Origin: Conus ventricosus
Lineage: Eukaryota; Mollusca; Gastropoda; Neogastropoda; Conidae
Direction: 5' to 3'
Length of the DNA: 10,000 bases
NCBI GenBank assembly: GCA_018398815.1
Contig: CM031622.1
Coordinates: 22,758,517 to 22,768,516, forward strand
Shown here: in pieces, positions 7,081 through 10,000 of the stretch
How the letters are laid out: each line of letters begins with the position of its first letter
Position numbering within the stretch: the first letter of the stretch is position 1
Notes under the pieces: generated by a model
The model's database searches: none
What the model was told of the DNA's origin: nothing
Seen by the model: only the letters and a program-made list of their open reading frames with translations
Translations under genes and position numbers: made by a program

Positions 7081-7207
7081 ATGCTCGCACACACATACAC
7101 ACACACACACACACACGTGCGTGCGCGTACATGTATACATGCGCACATACACATGTGTACATATACCCGCACACAGACGCATACGCTCGGTGGCACACAC
7201 AAACACA

Positions 7208-7238
<31 letters not shown>

Positions 7239-7402
7239 GCGCGCGTGCGTACACACACACACAGACAACCATACGTGTACGCACATATACACAAGTACAC
7301 AGGCGTATACATATCTGTTCGCATACACGTGCAGGAGTATGCTTACACAAGCCAACAGATCATACAGGCGCGCGCGCGCACTTAAACACACGCACGTGCA
7401 CA

Positions 7403-7477
<75 letters not shown>
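7081..7477 (+). repeat. CA-rich domain with CG and TA interruptions
   Basis: CA blocks at 7088-7116, 7194-7238, 7251-7262 and 7404-7477 (the last about 37 units, nearly pure) are joined by alternating purine-pyrimidine sequence rich in CGCG, CGTG and TACA. Almost the entire 400 bases keep purine-pyrimidine alternation, so Z-DNA potential is strong. Thr-His open frames on the plus strand and Cys-Val frames on the minus strand are artefacts. Confidence 0.95.
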
Positions 7478-7479
<2 letters not shown>

Positions 7480-7609
7480 CATACGCGCACTACGTGCACT
7501 GGCACACACGCATGGGTCCTTGTCCACACACCCATGCACATACATGTGTACACTCACCACACCCACACACGTACAATGATTATAATGGCACAGCCAATGT
7601 TAGGTAGGT

Positions 7610-7825
7610 ACCCAAGGTCTGACCAGCGTGTTGGGCTAACGCACAGATCAGACAACAGCTAAGTCGTGGCCATGAGACCCTCTTCTTCAGTTCTCTCACC
7701 TTACTCATTAATTCATTTTTTCATCAGCTATAAATCATGCGCGGTGTGGTCTCGAAACTTAGCAGATGAGGTGTAGCGCATACGAACGCAGTAATACCTC
7801 ATTCACGAAACCGAAACAGAAACTA
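7610..7825 (+). mobile_element. tRNA-derived gastropod-type SINE
   Basis: The head has an A-box-like CAGCGTGTTGGGCTAACGC (7624-7642) and a decayed B-box region GTGGCCATGAGACCC (7666-7680). The 3' part carries AGCAGATGAGGTGTAGCG (7761-7778), then CGAACGCAGTAATACCTC (7783-7800) and a GAAAC-repeat tail (7807-7824). I recognise the AGCAGATG..GTGTAGCG..CGAACGCAGT..CTC..GAAACTGAAAC series from a SINE common in gastropod genomes. Compared with that memory, this copy lacks a short stretch before CGAACGCAG and has several substitutions. It lies between the CA domain and AT-rich unique DNA. It is probably inactive, because the B box is damaged. Confidence 0.65.
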
Positions 7826-8261
7826 TGAGCTAGATGTTTCTTAATCAGGCTGGATTAGTGTCTTTCAAAACTTAAATTAAAATTTTTTTAAAGGAGCTTA
7901 TGGCAAAACACAAAGAAGTTTGGCTGTGTAAATCAACGAGAAGTGTGGGTAGAATGATGACATTGTCCTTTTTGTTTTGTAACCTTTTTGTGTTCATAAA
8001 CAGTTAGTGTGATCGTAGATGTTTATGGACGTTGATTATTAAAAAAACAAAATCAATAAAAACGGTCGCGACACATTTAATAAATGAAAACAACAGGCGT
8101 GCTTGAAAAGAAAAGAAAAAACCAAAGAAACAAAATATATCTTCGCTAAAAACGATGATCCGTCTGATTAAAGAATCAGTCACTAATATACAATTCACAA
8201 AAACAAAAGTTCTGGGGGCTACAGAGAAAGCATGAATGTTTGCTTGTCCCTAACAATTGCT
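7826..8261. other. AT-rich unique DNA, no gene
   Basis: No open frame or element is convincing. The sequence is AT-rich with short A and T runs (for example 7881-7890 and 8040-8047). A 64-codon minus-strand frame at 8004-8198 is Phe/Ile-rich from base composition and has no recognisable motif. Confidence 0.5.
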
Positions 8262-8345
8262 AAAATAAATCGATAAATGAATAAATATATAAATAAAAAG
8301 AGATAAAAATAAAAGAAAAAAGAAAAACAAAACACACAAATAAAC
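8262..8345 (+). repeat. A-rich AAATA-type low-complexity tract
   Basis: Degenerate AAATA/AAAT repeats and A-runs lead directly into the CA microsatellite. It could be a retroposon tail, but no body is visible upstream. Confidence 0.85.

Positions 8346-8405
<60 letters not shown>
8346..8405 (+). repeat. (CA)n microsatellite
   Basis: About 29 uninterrupted CA units directly after the A-rich tract. Confidence 0.98.
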
Positions 8406-8407
<2 letters not shown>

Positions 8408-8471
8408 GATGTCTGTGTCAATTATGAAGCCAGTACCATTAATACACAACAGTATACTATGTACCAAAGAC

Positions 8472-8500
8472 GGGGGGGGGGGGGGGGGGGGGGGGGGGGG
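8472..8500 (+). repeat. Poly-G run, 29 bases
   Basis: An uninterrupted run of 29 G bases between CAAAGAC and AGTACTTTC. Such runs can fold into G-quadruplexes, are highly unstable and are often miscounted in assemblies, so the exact length should not be trusted. Confidence 0.95.
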
Positions 8501-8549
8501 AGTACTTTCATTTTTAGTTGTGACGAACGTACGATGCGATTATTGTATT

Positions 8550-8792
8550 GTGAGCTTATGGCCCAGCGGCCCATTGTTGTCATTGCCCAAGGGTTGAACG
8601 TTCAATTCCCACTGACACCAGTTGCATCTGAGGAGATTGTTTCGTGCCAACGAACATTTTGCAGAGTCCCACCCCCATTAAATCCCCAGGATGAAACTTT
8701 AAACCGACGTCCCGCAGGAATTCAGAAAAAGGGAGGAAAAATGCAAATTTTTACTTGGAATGCACATGGTGATCTAACACGGCCCATGAGGA

Positions 8793-8795
<3 letters not shown>
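8550..8795 (+). mobile_element. Probable SINE remnant with tRNA-like head
   Basis: ATGGCCCAGCGGCCC (8558-8572) resembles a degenerate A box. CGTTCAATTCCC (8599-8610) is close to the B-box consensus GGTTCAANNCC, about 40 bases downstream as expected for a tRNA-like head. The following sequence has CCCACCCCCATTAAATCCCC and GAAACTTTAAACCGACG, block-like features of a SINE body that I cannot assign. The segment ends where the large CA domain starts, so the microsatellite may have grown from the element's tail. Chance resemblance of the head is possible. An open frame crossing this region into the CA tract is not credible. Confidence 0.45.
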
Positions 8796-8831
<36 letters not shown>

Positions 8832-8961
8832 ACACACAACACACACACCACGCACGCACGCACGCACGCACCACACACACACACACACGCACACGCACAC
8901 ACACACACACACACACGCCCCACCCACGCACGCAAGCACGCACGCACGAACGCGCGCGCGC

Positions 8962-9015
<54 letters not shown>

Positions 9016-9051
9016 ACACACCACCACACGCATGCAGCGCCGCGCGCCGCG

Positions 9052-9099
<48 letters not shown>

Positions 9100-9161
9100 A
9101 CACACACACAACACACACACGCACGCACGCACGCACGCACACACACGCGCACGCACACACC

Positions 9162-9237
<76 letters not shown>

Positions 9238-9351
9238 CGCGCCATGCACGCACACACTTTTACAACACACACACACACACACACCAACAACACACACACA
9301 ACACACACAGCCACACAACACATGTACGCGACACACGCACAGCACCCACAC

Positions 9352-9396
<45 letters not shown>

Positions 9397-9419
9397 CCAC
9401 ACACACACACACACACACA
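8795..9419 (+). repeat. Complex CA-rich domain, 625 bp
   Basis: Long CA blocks are interrupted by CCA, CAA, ACGC repeats (8851-8870, 9120-9139) and GCGCGC-rich stretches (8951-8960, 9037-9052). Nearly every step alternates pyrimidine and purine, giving one of the longest Z-DNA-prone tracts in the window. ACGC units suggest CA-to-CG changes or a second expanding motif. Open frames of several hundred codons on both strands are Thr/His or Cys/Val runs and do not indicate a protein. Confidence 0.97.
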
Positions 9420-9420
9420 T

Positions 9421-9561
9421 GCATGTTGGTGTCGTACGAAGACCTCGTGCCCGAATACGAATGTGGCTACCTCAAAGGCCGGATTAACAATGATACCTCT
9501 GCAACCATCCCACCAATGTTGACATCGGAGACTCTTCATCTGTGTGTAAAAATTAAACATT
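9421..9561. other. Unique DNA between CA domain and SINE
   Basis: Mixed sequence open in frames on both strands, but it is short and without motifs I recognise. It follows the CA domain and precedes the 3' end of the next SINE, so it could be flank or part of another retroelement. Confidence 0.4.
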
Positions 9562-9815
9562 CAAGTTCCCGTAGCCTGTCGGCCGTACGGACCGCACACT
9601 GTTAGAGGTTCGTCAATTTGAGGCACGGCTGAAGGAAGACGGCGCCATCTTTCTCCTTCTGCCGGCTTTCAATCTTGCCTGAGCAGAATCAGGAATCCAT
9701 TACTGCTGGGTGGACAGAGAGGCTTTTCAAGCCCAAACATCCAACGCACGAGGGGTTCGAACACACAACCGTCGGCTTCCCGGGCTAATGCTGTAACAGT
9801 TTGACTCTCGGGCCG
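9562..9815 (-). mobile_element. tRNA-derived gastropod-type SINE
   Basis: On the minus strand, a tRNA-like head begins near 9815. An A-box-like region lies in GAGTCAAACTGTTACAGC (9807-9790), and a good B box GTGTTCGAACCCC lies at 9764-9752. The body has CCACCCAGCAGTAATGG (9713-9697), CCTGATTCTGCTCAGG (9694-9679), GCCGTGCC (9629-9622) and then GCGGTCCGTACGGCC (9595-9581) with AGGCTACGGGAACTT (9577-9563) at the 3' end. I recognise the CTGATTCTGCTCAGG and GTCCGTACGGCC..CAGGCTACGGGA blocks from a SINE family repeated in gastropod sequences. At about 250 bp it looks nearly full-length, with only a minimal tail. No clear target-site duplication is visible. Confidence 0.72.
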
Positions 9816-9835
9816 AACAAGCCATGACGATTAGA

Positions 9836-10000
9836 TAATACTGTAATAAGATAACTTGTGATGAGAGTATGATTATGTCAGTGTGATCTGCGACGAAAGT
9901 ACAATGCGTCGTTACAATTGGTGTCAATGTACATTATGTTGTTATGATTTGAGCAAATTACAGTTGGTTGTTGTATTTGTTCAATGTACAATTATTGTTG
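9836..10000. repeat. Degenerate tandem repeat of about 30 bp, open at right edge
   Basis: Units beginning GTACAATG (9899), GTACATTATG (9929), TACAGTTGG (9959) and GTACAATTATTG (9986) are spaced 30, 30 and 27 bases apart and share a following GTTGTTATG-like core and a TCAAT/CAAAT end. GTATGATTATG at 9867 looks like an earlier unit of about 32 bases. The units are only loosely alike, so this is an old or short array that continues beyond the window. It is unrelated in sequence to the 30-bp minisatellite at 1-2986. Confidence 0.5.

Noticed and set aside
6765..7662. Several 100-200-codon frames on both strands
   Set aside because: Composition follows GT and CA dinucleotides. No domain or codon-use signal is visible.
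8459..9487. 342-codon plus-strand and 269-codon minus-strand open frames
   Set aside because: They are almost entirely Thr-His or Cys-Val from CA/GT repeats, and the plus-strand frame starts in the poly-G run.

Overview
The window reads as non-coding, repeat-dominated eukaryotic DNA. The organism is most likely a mollusc, probably a gastropod. That inference rests on short interspersed elements (SINEs) whose conserved blocks I recognise from gastropod sequences, on an RNase H-bearing LINE fragment, and on the very high density of CA/GT, CT, CTGT and CTC microsatellites. I find no intact protein-coding gene, rRNA, functional tRNA or CRISPR array. Long open frames exist, but they are by-products of repeats whose unit length or composition lacks stop codons (a 30-bp unit equals ten codons; CA/GT tracts read as Thr-His or Cys-Val).

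Layout. Positions 1-2986 are one 30-bp minisatellite of roughly 82 units, split by a minus-strand tRNA-derived SINE at about 536-1060. Positions 2987-3633 hold unique DNA, a tRNA-like SINE head running straight into a GT microsatellite, and a C-rich tract. Positions 3634-4222 are CT, CTGT and CTC tracts around a dispersed repeat (4001-4128) whose second copy lies at 5535-5662. Positions 4223-4590 are unique DNA with stem-loops and a cluster of TGACG motifs. Positions 4596-4856 form a compact inverted-repeat element (MITE) with a probable 5-bp target duplication. Positions 4862-6243 return to unique DNA and homopolymer or CT/CTGT tracts, including a local duplication of about 100 bp.

Positions 6264-6683 are a decayed 3' end of a non-LTR retrotransposon ORF2 (RNase H domain and C-terminal tail). 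Positions 6859-7477 contain a GT block followed by CA/CG blocks in opposite orientation. A plus-strand SINE lies at about 7610-7825, A-rich DNA and a CA microsatellite at 8262-8405, a 29-base G run at 8472-8500, a probable SINE remnant at about 8550-8795, a 625-bp CA-rich domain at 8795-9419, a minus-strand SINE at about 9562-9815, and a degenerate 30-bp tandem repeat leaving the window's right edge.

No genes act together here. What the window records is retroelement insertion, tandem expansion and microsatellite growth, often beginning at the end of a mobile element. I found no convincing new biological system. The points most worth checking are the SINE sitting at a unit boundary inside the minisatellite, the MITE with 15-bp subrepeats in its termini, and the unclassified two-copy dispersed repeat.
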